Origin: JACRBE01 sp964429005
GTDB lineage: Bacteria > Chlamydiota > Chlamydiia > Chlamydiales > JACRBE01
DNA: 9,966 bases
Assembly: GCA_964429005.1 (NCBI GenBank)
Contig: CAYSAJ010000045.1
Coordinates: forward strand, 1-9,966
Reading direction: 5' to 3'
Part shown: piece after piece, positions 1-6,684 of the stretch
How the letters are laid out: every line of letters begins with the position of its first letter
Numbering within the stretch: the first letter of the stretch is position 1
The notes under the pieces: generated by a model
The model's input: the letters and a program-made list of their open reading frames with translations, nothing else
Told to the model about the DNA's origin: nothing
Databases searched by the model: none
Translations under genes and position numbers: made by a program

Positions 1-32
1 AAAAAGGCGAAGACTATAGTCTTCGCCTTTTT
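1..32. terminator. Perfect-palindrome bidirectional intrinsic terminator
   Basis: Bases 1-14 are the exact reverse complement of bases 19-32, with TATA as the only possible loop. The stem is an A-run, a GC-containing core (ggcgaagac) and a T-run. Read on the minus strand it lies just downstream of the stop codon of the 60-809 gene and ends in a run of T, so it fits a terminator for that gene. Read on the plus strand it is also followed by T-rich sequence (ctttttcttttctg), so it could also terminate a convergent gene left of the window. That second role is inference because the gene is not visible. Confidence 0.85.
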
Positions 33-59
33 CTTTTCTGCAAACTCGAAAAATCTATT

Positions 60-809
60 CTATTGCTGATCAAAGTGTTGTTTAATCTTCTGATTCAAAG
101 CCTTTTTAAGTTCAGGACTTGATGAATCAGGGACTTGATCCACGACTTCTTGCACCCAAAGCACGTAAGCTTCTTTCTTCTCAGGAGTCCAACTAGGTGG
201 AGCTTTAGCAACTACTGTGCCTAGAGTGGCAAGCTCGCTGGCTAGTGAAATTTCAGTCGCTTGCTGAGAGTCAAAAGAACGATCAATCACTTTGGCTAAA
301 AGTTGCTCAACTGTTTTCCCAAAATGAGACTTGACTTCTGGGAGAGAAATTTCATCTTGATCTACACTTTCTAGAAGAAGAGAGGATACAATCATATCAA
401 CTCGATAATCACCACTTACATTCATAAGCTGATTCGCTGTGTCGATAGATTGCGTAAGAATGTTCTTTTCCCCTTCTGGATTTTTCGCTTTTTGAGCATT
501 TTTCATCGTTGCGAATAAAAGAGCATCAGCAATTCTTTTTACATCATCTTCAGAAAGAACTTTTGTGTCATAAGCTGTTTCTAAGTTACCGAGAAAAATC
601 TTCAAAGAAGAAAGGACACTTTTATCGTTTTTAACAGTATCAGCAACTGTAGATTTTGTTTGATTCAGGAAAGAATCAATTAAAAAACCCTGTCTTTCAT
701 CTTTTTGGATAGCAGCTTGTGCAGGATAGTTTGGGCTAATGAGAGGAGAGAAAAGCAAGCCCACAAGGCCAACAAAAAGAACTGTAAGAATTTTTTTAGA
801 CTTGTTCAT
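60..809 (-). CDS. Exported protein with degenerate RelA/SpoT (MESH1)-type HD domain
   Basis: The 249-aa protein starts with a Sec signal peptide: KSKK at residues 3-6, a hydrophobic core at about 7-25, and a likely cleavage site after AQA (30-32). Residues about 88-245 follow the layout of small (p)ppGpp-hydrolase HD domains: a helix with FA at 99-100, DMIVSSLLLESV (138-149) where the family has the AALLHDxxED helix, HFGKTVEQLL (162-171) where it has FGxxVxxLV, LASEL (189-193) where it has LADRL, and SWTPEKKEAYVLWVQEVV (206-223) where it has W(S/T)PERxxxYLxWAxxVV. The metal-binding His and Asp positions read as other residues (HD becomes LE, LADRL becomes LASEL), so I infer an inactive fold outside the cytoplasm, perhaps binding a ligand or partner. 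The homology is my own pattern reading, not a search result. The ATG has a good AGGAG site 5 nt upstream, which fixes the start. The gene stands alone between an AT-rich leader and a strong terminator. Confidence 0.6.
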   Translation of the reverse strand: MNKSKKILTVLFVGLVGLLFSPLISPNYPAQAAIQKDERQGFLIDSFLNQTKSTVADTVKNDKSVLSSLKIFLGNLETAYDTKVLSEDDVKRIADALLFATMKNAQKAKNPEGEKNILTQSIDTANQLMNVSGDYRVDMIVSSLLLESVDQDEISLPEVKSHFGKTVEQLLAKVIDRSFDSQQATEISLASELATLGTVVAKAPPSWTPEKKEAYVLWVQEVVDQVPDSSSPELKKALNQKIKQHFDQQ

Positions 810-813
810 AAAA

Positions 814-819
814 ACTCCT
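814..819 (-). promoter_or_regulatory. Strong Shine-Dalgarno for the 60-809 gene
   Basis: The minus strand reads AGGAG followed by five T and then the ATG at 809. It is one of the few canonical ribosome-binding sites in the window, suggesting that this exported protein is well translated. It supports the ATG at 809 over any internal start. Confidence 0.75.
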
Positions 820-870
820 ATTGAATTCAGCTAGGATTTTAAGAAGAATCAGAATAAATAAAAATAGAAA

Positions 871-896
871 TTAATAATTAAAAAATTAATTATTAA
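871..896. repeat. AT-only inverted repeat at the 3' end of the sixA-like gene
   Basis: Two 10-nt arms, ttaataatta (871-880) and taattattaa (887-896), are exact reverse complements around a 6-nt aaaaat loop. The repeat covers the stop codon of the 886-1353 gene. In the minus-strand transcript it is followed by a T-rich stretch, so it could be a weak terminator for the pepN operon. The stem has no G or C, so it could equally be simple AT-rich promoter-proximal sequence for the gene starting at 809. The 810-885 spacer contains no gene. A possible -10 (TAAAAT, minus 841-836) lacks a convincing -35. Confidence 0.45.
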
Positions 897-1353
897 TGTA
901 GAATTCCTTAAACCATAATAAATCAGCTTTTTGAATACCTACCTCTACACAGATTAAGGTCGCAAGTCCAATATTGTCGATTTCTAGAGAGAACCGATCC
1001 AATATTTTCTTTATGACAGGAGAGTGAGAAACAAGAAGAAAATCCCCTCCTTCAGCCTCTAGTTCAAGGAATAATTCTTCCAAATCCCCTCCCGGGGCCA
1101 GACTCTTTGAGATTTGAAAAGGGATGGCTAAGAGGCGAGCTATCATTTCCCCTGTTTCTTTGGTTCTCAAAACCGGGCTTGAATAAATTTTATCAATAGA
1201 TTTTTTTAAACCGTTAAGATAAAGACCCACATCAGCCACCTCATTTCTCCCCTTAGGGGTTAACCCCCCTTTGCCGTCGACAAATACGGGAGCGTAACTA
1301 GCATGTCGAAGTAGATAGATTTTTTGGGGTTTCCTTACTTCCAATTCGATCAC
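886..1353 (-). CDS. SixA-like histidine phosphatase (RHA-type)
   Basis: A small (155 aa) cytoplasmic member of the histidine-phosphatase (phosphoglycerate-mutase-like) superfamily, near the usual SixA length. The catalytic motif is LLRHA (R16, H17), followed by GGLTPKGR (29-36), SSPVLRTKET (58-67, with R63) and the second catalytic His in LLVSHSPV (H110). RHA in place of RHG and the compact size are typical of SixA-type phosphohistidine phosphatases. The true substrate (a phosphohistidine protein or a small phosphoester) cannot be read from sequence. The start is GTG at 1353, because no ATG lies before the catalytic motif. This GTG overlaps the TGA of the upstream PAP2 gene as GTGA, indicating translational coupling. 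It is the last gene of the pepN operon. There is no HPt or histidine-kinase gene nearby to suggest a partner. Confidence 0.8.
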   Translation of the reverse strand: MIELEVRKPQKIYLLRHASYAPVFVDGKGGLTPKGRNEVADVGLYLNGLKKSIDKIYSSPVLRTKETGEMIARLLAIPFQISKSLAPGGDLEELFLELEAEGGDFLLVSHSPVIKKILDRFSLEIDNIGLATLICVEVGIQKADLLWFKEFYINN

Positions 1354-2210
1354 CGCTTACAAGAGAGATAATTTATTAAACCTATTTCGTATTCAAGCAT
1401 AAAACCGAGTGCCAAGAACAATAAAGGGATTTTATAAAAAGCATCAGGAGGAACAGCCCATTTAAGCATAAATAGCAAACTGAATAAAGAGAGAACAATC
1501 CCACACCAACTGAGCACCCTCATCCACGAAAATGACCTTTTCAGAGCAGGAAATTGCAAGAAATCGGTTAAGAGCCAAGATATCGAAACCCCAATCAAAG
1601 AAAATAAAGCTACAGTTGCTGACAAAGAAGGCCATATGAGCCAACAGACTAGAGTAGTTCCTACAGGAACAACAAGAAGCCTTTTGGAATATCCTTGAAT
1701 CTTTTTTTCATAGGGCATGTAGATGAATTTATAGATGAAGAAGAGTAGGGAGCCCACCATCCAACCTGCCACAACATCAACCGGAAAGTGCACCCCTAAA
1801 AAAACGCGTGAAAGACCAATAACCAAAGCATATAAAATAAGCCAAGAAGCTGTTTTTTTACGCTTAGAATGATCCCACAACATCCAGGCTAATAAAGCCG
1901 ACCCTTGAGCTGCTCCACTGGGAAATGTATACCCTTTCACTGTAATCAAAGCGACTGTAGGGTCGTAAAAAAACGGACGGGGAAGCGCAAAAAAGTCTTT
2001 AATCCCCTGATTCACGGCACCACTCAGCAGCAAAACAAATAAAAACCTAAGACCTATCCTTTTTCCCGCAAAAAACCATATCAAAGGGAGAAAAGCGATA
2101 TAGAAGTAAATCGTATCGAAGAAGTTTAAAAAAACAAAAATGGCGTCAGTGACTGGGTTTCTGATTCCAGCAAGCCACCTTAAAATTTCGAGCTGCGAAT
2201 CGACAAACAC
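1350..2210 (-). CDS. PAP2-family integral membrane phosphatase, motif-2 His replaced by Ala
   Basis: A 286-aa polytopic protein of the type-2 phosphatidic acid phosphatase (PAP2/haloperoxidase) superfamily. Motif 1 is K71-(6)-R78-P79, motif 2 is FPSGA (P97 S98 G99 A100), and motif 3 is SR at 134-135 with H141 and D145. Family members normally carry PSGH, whose His helps in catalysis and phosphate binding. Here the codon is GCA (Ala), two base changes from any His codon, while motifs 1 and 3 are intact. The core is about 160 residues, with membrane segments near 23-48, 53-66, 121-141 and 145-163. A C-terminal extension of about 115 residues adds hydrophobic segments near 179-193, 196-215, 231-250 and 259-279. 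Members act on lipid phosphates or undecaprenyl pyrophosphate at the membrane; which substrate applies, and whether this one is active, is open. The start is GTG at 2210, sharing one base with the pepN stop. It is the middle gene of the operon. Confidence 0.85.
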   Translation of the reverse strand: MFVDSQLEILRWLAGIRNPVTDAIFVFLNFFDTIYFYIAFLPLIWFFAGKRIGLRFLFVLLLSGAVNQGIKDFFALPRPFFYDPTVALITVKGYTFPSGAAQGSALLAWMLWDHSKRKKTASWLILYALVIGLSRVFLGVHFPVDVVAGWMVGSLLFFIYKFIYMPYEKKIQGYSKRLLVVPVGTTLVCWLIWPSLSATVALFSLIGVSISWLLTDFLQFPALKRSFSWMRVLSWCGIVLSLFSLLFMLKWAVPPDAFYKIPLLFLALGFMLEYEIGLINYLSCKR

Positions 2211-4786
2211 TATTTCTCCAAAATGTTAGATGTAAGCTCGTAAACATTTGAAGAAAGATCTGGCTTGTCCATCACTTTTTTTAGCGCTTGTCGCATCATT
2301 TTCTTCCGCTGCTTGTCAAATTTGTTCATTTTATTGAACCCCTTTACAAGCCTAGAAGATAAATGAGGATTTATACTATCTAGATAAATGATTTGCTCAG
2401 CCATAAAGTCATATCCACTACCATCTATGGCATGAAATTGACTCATATTCTCAATAAACACACCATGCAATGACCTGACTAAATTAGGGATTTTCACGTC
2501 AAACGAGGGATTGTTAATCAGTGTTTTTACACGATCTAAGGTTCCAGGAAGCTTCGAAGCTGCTTGAACGCTAAACCATTTCATCATCACAAGAGGATCT
2601 TTATGCCACTTCTTGTAAAAGTGATCCAAGGCCTCATCAGTCTCAGAAGATGAAACATGACAAAGAGCGCTTAAGGCAGACATAAGCTCTGTCATATTTG
2701 AGGCTTTAGTGTACTGGTCGAAAATCATTTGAACGATCGAAGACTCTTCTATAAAGATTAAATATTTAAGGCACAGTGACTGAAGCTTTCGAGCGTCGAT
2801 TGTCTTTGCTTTCGATCTCACGGTATTGTACATGCCTAGAAAATCATCTCTGAGCGCGTGGGCCATTTGCCTCAAGTAAAACTCTCGAACTTCATGTAGT
2901 TCATCCACTAAAATTTCTGTCATTTGATCTGAGATATAATTCTCTGCTGGGAAAGCAAGAGCTTTATTTAAGAACATTCCTTCTAAACTTCGATCAAGAA
3001 GAACATCTCTAAAAGCATCTAAAAATCCCCTATGAACTTCCAAGTCTCGACCTGCAGACAAGGCCCCCACATTCTCCAAGATCAGTTTCGTCATAACCTC
3101 CTGAGCTCTATCAAACCGATTAAAGAGATCTGTATCATGTCTCATAAGGAATATGAGATCATCCAAGTGATAGGGAGCTTGAATATTTACGGGAGCTGAA
3201 AAACTCCTGTTTAAAGAAGGCAACGGGATCGTTTGGATGTTATCAAAGATGAACTCATGTTCTTTTTCCCGAATTTCTAACAGCTTGTCCTCCAAAACTT
3301 CTTTTCCATCTGCCCCAATTAAGCTAATTCTAAAAGGGAAATGAAGAGGCTCTGATTTCTTTGATTTAGGACAAGACTGCAGTATGCGCAACTTGAATGT
3401 GTGATTTTTTGGCTCATAGTGAAAATCGACTGTAACCTCTGGGGTGCCAATCTGTTTATACCATTTTCTAAATTGAGTTAAGTCCACATCATTTGCTACT
3501 TCCATGGCCTGAACAAAGTCTTCTGTCGTGACAGCTTGACCATCAAAAAGTTCAAAATATTTATCCATTCCTCTTCTAAAGCCTTGAGGTCCTAAAAGAG
3601 TGTGAATCATCCGAATAATCTCGGCTCCCTTGTCATAAACTGTGGGGGTATAAAAGTTGTTCATTTCTATATAAGAATCGGGCTGTATCGGATGGGCGTT
3701 AGGTCCCGCATCCTCAGGAAATTGTCTTTCCTTTAGATCGAGAACATCTTCTATTCTCTTCACAGCTCTTGAATGCATGTCTGATGAGAATTCTTGATCT
3801 CTAAATACAGTAAGCCCTTCTTTCAAAGTGAGCTGAAACCAATCTCGAACTGTTACTCTATTCCCTGTCCAGTTGTGAAAATACTCATGAGCGATCACTG
3901 TCTCCACACGCAGATAGTTGTCATCTGTGGCTGTTCTATCGTCTGCGAGAACACAGGATGTGTTAAAGATATTGAGTCCCTTATTCTCCATAGCACCCAT
4001 GTTATAAGAGTGGACAGCCACAATCATATAAATATCTAGGTCATATTCTAGTCCAAACCTCTCTTCGTCCCACTTCATCGCTTTTTTGAGACTTTCCATA
4101 GCAAAAAAGCAGCGTGTTTCATCTCCTTTTTCTGTATAGATATACAAATCGATCAACCTACCCGATTTCGTAGTAAATGTATCGTGTATCCAAGCTAAAT
4201 GACCTGCTACAACCGCGAAAAGATAAGACGGTTTTGCAAAAGGATCTCGCCAGACAGCAAAATGTTTATCCTGATCTATTTCCCCTTTTTCTATGCAGTT
4301 GCCATTTGCTAGCAATACTGGGTATTTTTTTCTAGATGCTATGATTTTTGTTGTGAATTTAGCCATATTGTCAGGACGATCGATAAAATAGGTGATTTTG
4401 CGAAACCCTTCAGGCTCGTTCTGAGTACAAAATATTTCTCCTGATTTATAAAGACCTTCGAGCTCAGTATTATTTATGGGGTCAATAAACACTTTCGTTT
4501 CGATAATTCCATCAGGGGGCGAATGTAAAATCGTCAACCCTTTTTCATCCACTTTGTATTCATGTGACTCCAAAAGTGCATGATTGAGTTTAACCCACTC
4601 AAGTCTTAGCCTTTCACCGTGGAGAAAAATAGGAGCGTCATGTTCTCCTTTCTTGATGAAAGATAATCGAGAAGTAACGGTTGTATTGAGGTCTTCCACA
4701 TCAAATTCCAAGTAAACATCGAAAATTTGGTAAGTGAGAGGTTGATAATCTTTTAAAAAAGTTGGGGCAGGAGTTTTAGTCTTCAT
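2210..4786 (-). CDS. pepN: Aminopeptidase N (M1 zinc metallopeptidase)
   Basis: An 858-aa cytosolic aminopeptidase of family M1, gamma-proteobacterial PepN type. It removes N-terminal residues from peptides during peptide recycling. From the chosen ATG at 4786, the substrate-binding GAMEN motif is at 264-268, the zinc site HEYFH at 300-304 (H300, E301, H304), the third ligand E323 lies in LKEGLTVF, and the transition-state Tyr is Y384 in TVYDKG. As I recall E. coli PepN (870 aa; H297, E298, H301, E320, Y381), every site is offset by exactly three. The N-terminal DYQ..TYQIFD also aligns there, which supports this start. The frame stays open upstream to 4900, but that longer version would run 69 nt into the divergent gene at 4832 and has no matching N-terminus. 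There is no Shine-Dalgarno. The C-terminal helical domain is complete to the TAG at 2210, which overlaps the next gene's GTG. It is the first gene of the operon. Confidence 0.95.
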   Translation of the reverse strand: MKTKTPAPTFLKDYQPLTYQIFDVYLEFDVEDLNTTVTSRLSFIKKGEHDAPIFLHGERLRLEWVKLNHALLESHEYKVDEKGLTILHSPPDGIIETKVFIDPINNTELEGLYKSGEIFCTQNEPEGFRKITYFIDRPDNMAKFTTKIIASRKKYPVLLANGNCIEKGEIDQDKHFAVWRDPFAKPSYLFAVVAGHLAWIHDTFTTKSGRLIDLYIYTEKGDETRCFFAMESLKKAMKWDEERFGLEYDLDIYMIVAVHSYNMGAMENKGLNIFNTSCVLADDRTATDDNYLRVETVIAHEYFHNWTGNRVTVRDWFQLTLKEGLTVFRDQEFSSDMHSRAVKRIEDVLDLKERQFPEDAGPNAHPIQPDSYIEMNNFYTPTVYDKGAEIIRMIHTLLGPQGFRRGMDKYFELFDGQAVTTEDFVQAMEVANDVDLTQFRKWYKQIGTPEVTVDFHYEPKNHTFKLRILQSCPKSKKSEPLHFPFRISLIGADGKEVLEDKLLEIREKEHEFIFDNIQTIPLPSLNRSFSAPVNIQAPYHLDDLIFLMRHDTDLFNRFDRAQEVMTKLILENVGALSAGRDLEVHRGFLDAFRDVLLDRSLEGMFLNKALAFPAENYISDQMTEILVDELHEVREFYLRQMAHALRDDFLGMYNTVRSKAKTIDARKLQSLCLKYLIFIEESSIVQMIFDQYTKASNMTELMSALSALCHVSSSETDEALDHFYKKWHKDPLVMMKWFSVQAASKLPGTLDRVKTLINNPSFDVKIPNLVRSLHGVFIENMSQFHAIDGSGYDFMAEQIIYLDSINPHLSSRLVKGFNKMNKFDKQRKKMMRQALKKVMDKPDLSSNVYELTSNILEK

Positions 4787-4793
4787 AAAAAAG

Positions 4794-4821
4794 TTGCGGT
4801 TTTTCAAAACGTTAGTATTAT
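4794..4821 (+). promoter_or_regulatory. Weak candidate promoter for the 4832 operon
   Basis: TATTAT at 4816-4821 (5 of 6 to TATAAT) has a poor -35, TTGCGG at 4794-4799, 16 nt upstream. Transcription would begin within a few bases of the ATG at 4832, giving a nearly leaderless mRNA, in line with the absence of a Shine-Dalgarno. It overlaps the pepN leader on the other strand. Confidence 0.25.
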
Positions 4822-4825
4822 CGGG

Positions 4826-4854
4826 ATTATAATGAAACACCCACAAAACGTCTA
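4826..4854 (-). promoter_or_regulatory. Candidate sigma70-type promoter for the pepN operon
   Basis: On the minus strand, TAGACG (4854-4849, 4 of 6 matches to TTGACA) and a consensus TATAAT (4831-4826) are separated by exactly 17 nt. Transcription would start near 4819, giving a leader of about 33 nt to the ATG at 4786. The -35 lies inside the first codons of the divergent phosphatase gene. The call rests on sequence match and position only. Confidence 0.45.
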
Positions 4855-5428
4855 TCTTTGCCGTCATGGCGAAACTATTTGGTCTCTTAGCGGGCAACAC
4901 ACCAGCCTGACGGATCTTTCTTTAACTGATAAAGGGGTCTTTGAAGCTAAATGCCTTGCACGTCGACTAAAACCCGTCCATTTTTCACATGTTCTTTGCA
5001 GCCCTCTTCTTAGGGCGAAGCAAACGGCTGAGCAATCCCATCTTCTTGAGGGTGCCATTTTAGACGAGGATCTTATTGAGTGGAATTACGGTGACTATGA
5101 AGGGTTAACGTCCGCGCAAATTAAAACTGAGACTCCTGATTGGAATATCTTTACCCATGGAGGGAAAAATGGCGAAACAATCGATCAAATGAGGATAAGA
5201 ACTCGCAGGTTTCTCGACAGACTTTCTAAACTTGAGGGAAATATCTGTATTTTTTCCAGCGGTCATATTTCTCGCTGCATTATAGCGGCCTGGATCGGGC
5301 TTGATATAACTTACGGTCGTCATTTTGAGCTCTCGACTGCCTCCGTTTCTTTACTCACATATGACAGAGAAGTTCCTGTTATTAAGCTCATGAACGACAT
5401 ATCTCACTACCAATCAATATATGGATAA
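4832..5428 (+). CDS. Histidine phosphatase, SHB17-like (sugar bisphosphatase candidate)
   Basis: A 198-aa cytoplasmic histidine phosphatase. Visible are LCRHGETIWS (R11, H12), GQHTSLTDLSLT (21-32), CSPLLRAKQT (R61), the proton-donor segment EWNYGDYEG (E83) and SSGHISR (H145). The combination W-S-x-S-G-Q-x-T after the RHG motif, WNYGDYEG, and the WNIF...NGET segment (104-115) matches, from memory, yeast SHB17 sedoheptulose-1,7-bisphosphatase and its bacterial relatives more closely than true phosphoglycerate mutase. A role as sugar (bis)phosphatase is therefore my preferred inference, and the adjacent mutarotase gene fits. A generic GpmB-like label is the safe fallback. The start is ATG at 4832, directly before the conserved first strand. 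The last 8 nt overlap the start of the next gene, so translation is probably coupled. It is the first gene of a plus-strand operon. Confidence 0.85.
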   Translation: MKHPQNVYLCRHGETIWSLSGQHTSLTDLSLTDKGVFEAKCLARRLKPVHFSHVLCSPLLRAKQTAEQSHLLEGAILDEDLIEWNYGDYEGLTSAQIKTETPDWNIFTHGGKNGETIDQMRIRTRRFLDRLSKLEGNICIFSSGHISRCIIAAWIGLDITYGRHFELSTASVSLLTYDREVPVIKLMNDISHYQSIYG

Positions 5429-6290
5429 ATTAGTCCCCCTTCGATTACAAACCAGCGATGGAACTACTCTTGAAGCCGTATTCTCCCCATTTTTCGGAAT
5501 GAACCTGATGAGTTTAAAAAAGAATAATATTGAAATAATTGATCAAAGCACAGTCAATCTCTTTATTGAAAGGCGGGCAGGACTTGGCGCCCTGATCGGC
5601 CCTCATTTTCATCATAGAGAACCTTCTTCAATCCCAGCCATTTCACTGAGTCAAGAAGATTTTGCTCACTTAAGTTACGTTCATCGTAATAAAATTATAG
5701 AACCTTTTTCCCACGGAGTAGGAAGATACGCGCCATGGGAATACGAAGCAACAACGACTGGAATCAAAGCAAACTTGTCGGGGAAAATGTCTTGGAATGG
5801 GCACTTGTTAAAAACTTTAGAGGGTTTCGATTTCGCCATGACTTATGAAGCTGAGCTGACAGCTACAGGCATTCAAATTGAATTAACCGTTTCTGGTGAG
5901 CGCCCATGCCTTATAGGGCTTCATACATATTATTGCTTAGGAAATCAAAGCCGTCTATCAGCTAAAGTCCAACCCAATTACAATGTAAAAGGCTTTTTCC
6001 ATCCTATTCCTTCTCAGTGGCAAAAGAAAGACCCCTCCGCCCTTTTTTTGGATCTCAATCAAGAATTAGACTTTGGGTTTCTTCCTTTGGATAAAACCCA
6101 AGGAACCATACTTTATCAATCAAACGAATATTCTCTAAGATTTCACCTCAGAGCCCCTCAAGAAATCAGCTTTCAAGTTTATAGACCAAAAGAGAGCTCA
6201 TATATATGCATTGAACCTTTGAGCACAAAAAATCCTAGAGATTTAAATTCCAAATCCAGTTCAATATCAATATCAATTGATATTTTATAG
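5421..6290 (+). CDS. Aldose 1-epimerase / galactose-mutarotase-like protein
   Basis: A 289-aa protein of the galactose-mutarotase fold, which interconverts alpha and beta anomers of sugars or sugar 6-phosphates in the cytoplasm. The expected active-site landmarks are present: FSHGVGRYAPWE (H98), IGLHTYYCLG (H168) and CIEPLS (E265, the catalytic-base position). An unusual HFHHRE cluster at 62-67 sits in the loop that often carries substrate-contacting residues. The extreme C-terminus (SKSSSISISI) is serine-rich and lacks the usual final PG turn. It is encoded by a short ATATCA repeat and a 16-bp palindrome. The family does not reveal the sugar; pairing with the upstream sugar-phosphatase-like gene suggests a phosphorylated sugar, which is inference. 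The ATG at 5421 overlaps the previous gene by 8 nt (ATGGATAA). No Shine-Dalgarno is visible. Confidence 0.85.
   Translation: MDKLVPLRLQTSDGTTLEAVFSPFFGMNLMSLKKNNIEIIDQSTVNLFIERRAGLGALIGPHFHHREPSSIPAISLSQEDFAHLSYVHRNKIIEPFSHGVGRYAPWEYEATTTGIKANLSGKMSWNGHLLKTLEGFDFAMTYEAELTATGIQIELTVSGERPCLIGLHTYYCLGNQSRLSAKVQPNYNVKGFFHPIPSQWQKKDPSALFLDLNQELDFGFLPLDKTQGTILYQSNEYSLRFHLRAPQEISFQVYRPKESSYICIEPLSTKNPRDLNSKSSSISISIDIL
6269..6284. repeat. 16-bp perfect palindrome in the end of the mutarotase gene
   Basis: aatatcaattgatatt reads identically on both strands and is preceded by further ATATCA units (from 6262). It encodes the SISIDI tail of the mutarotase. It may only reflect low-complexity coding, but it lies a few bases before the stop and could pair as a weak hairpin in mRNA or bind a dimeric protein. 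Confidence 0.4.
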
Positions 6291-6297
6291 GCCAGAT

Positions 6298-6429
6298 ATG
6301 AATTACATTTCTTGTATGTTTAGCTCTATGGCTAAACCCGACATCTTCTTAAAAGGTTTTGTTCCATTTGCGCTTATTTTCACAAGTGTTATGCTCTACA
6401 ACCATTTTACCTATAAAAAAAGTCGATAG
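6298..6429 (+). CDS. Small single-pass membrane protein (43 aa), unrecognised
   Basis: ATG at 6298 opens a 43-codon frame ending at TAG 6427-6429. The product has a short polar N-terminus, one strongly hydrophobic segment at about residues 16-34 (KGFVPFALIFTSVML core) and a basic tail, YKKSR, so it would be a small single-pass membrane protein. It starts 7 nt after the mutarotase stop and lies 3 nt before the next ATG, an operon-like fit that leaves no other use for these 140 bases. No Shine-Dalgarno is visible. It is in the same frame as the following 83-aa gene, so it could instead be the 5' part of one interrupted or read-through gene. I do not recognise a family. Confidence 0.5.
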   Translation: MNYISCMFSSMAKPDIFLKGFVPFALIFTSVMLYNHFTYKKSR

Positions 6430-6432
6430 CTT

Positions 6433-6684
6433 ATGAGCATTAGTGAAAGGATTGAGCTTTTTTTTGAAATCGCCGCCTTGGGCGATATGGAAAATGACCG
6501 CCTATTTCCACAAGCTGACGATTTAGGTTTTTCCTCCTTTCAAGATTGGCAAGAAAAGGTAAGCAAAGAACTGGAATGGATCAGAGAAAATGCCAATATG
6601 GTAAGACTCAATCTAGCCCCCCTTCGAAAAAAATGGCCTACATGCTGCTCAGTTTTAGAAGATGTCTTAGAAAAGCTAGAGTGA
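6433..6684 (+). CDS. Small acidic, helical cytosolic protein (83 aa), unrecognised
   Basis: An 83-aa protein with no family I recognise. The sequence suggests mostly amphipathic helices: an N-terminal helix SISERIELFFEIAALGD, a central helix around FQDWQEKVSKELEWIREN (34-51) and a C-terminal helix VLEDVLEKLE. A Cys-Cys pair is at 69-70. It has no signal peptide and no membrane segment of its own. ATG at 6433 comes one codon after the amber stop of the 43-codon ORF and in the same frame, with no Shine-Dalgarno, so it probably depends on translation of the gene upstream. The last 9 nt overlap the convergent asd gene tail-to-tail. It may be an accessory factor of the phosphatase/mutarotase operon, but nothing shows this directly. 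Confidence 0.65.
   Translation: MSISERIELFFEIAALGDMENDRLFPQADDLGFSSFQDWQEKVSKELEWIRENANMVRLNLAPLRKKWPTCCSVLEDVLEKLE

Noticed and set aside
1249..1268. G/C-rich nested palindrome (ggggttaacccc)
   Set aside because: It encodes the conserved GGLTPKG motif of the SixA-like protein, so the symmetry is most simply a by-product of Gly, Pro and Leu codons.
3794..4039. 81-codon open frame antisense to pepN
   Set aside because: It lies wholly opposite the conserved M1 catalytic domain, has no recognisable motif, and is expected by chance there. Similar antisense frames in the PAP2, phosphatase, asd and barrel genes were dropped for the same reason.
4787..4900. Longer aminopeptidase start at 4900
   Set aside because: The extra 38 residues overlap the divergent phosphatase gene and match nothing in PepN, while the ATG at 4786 places all active-site residues at a constant offset of three from E. 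coli PepN.
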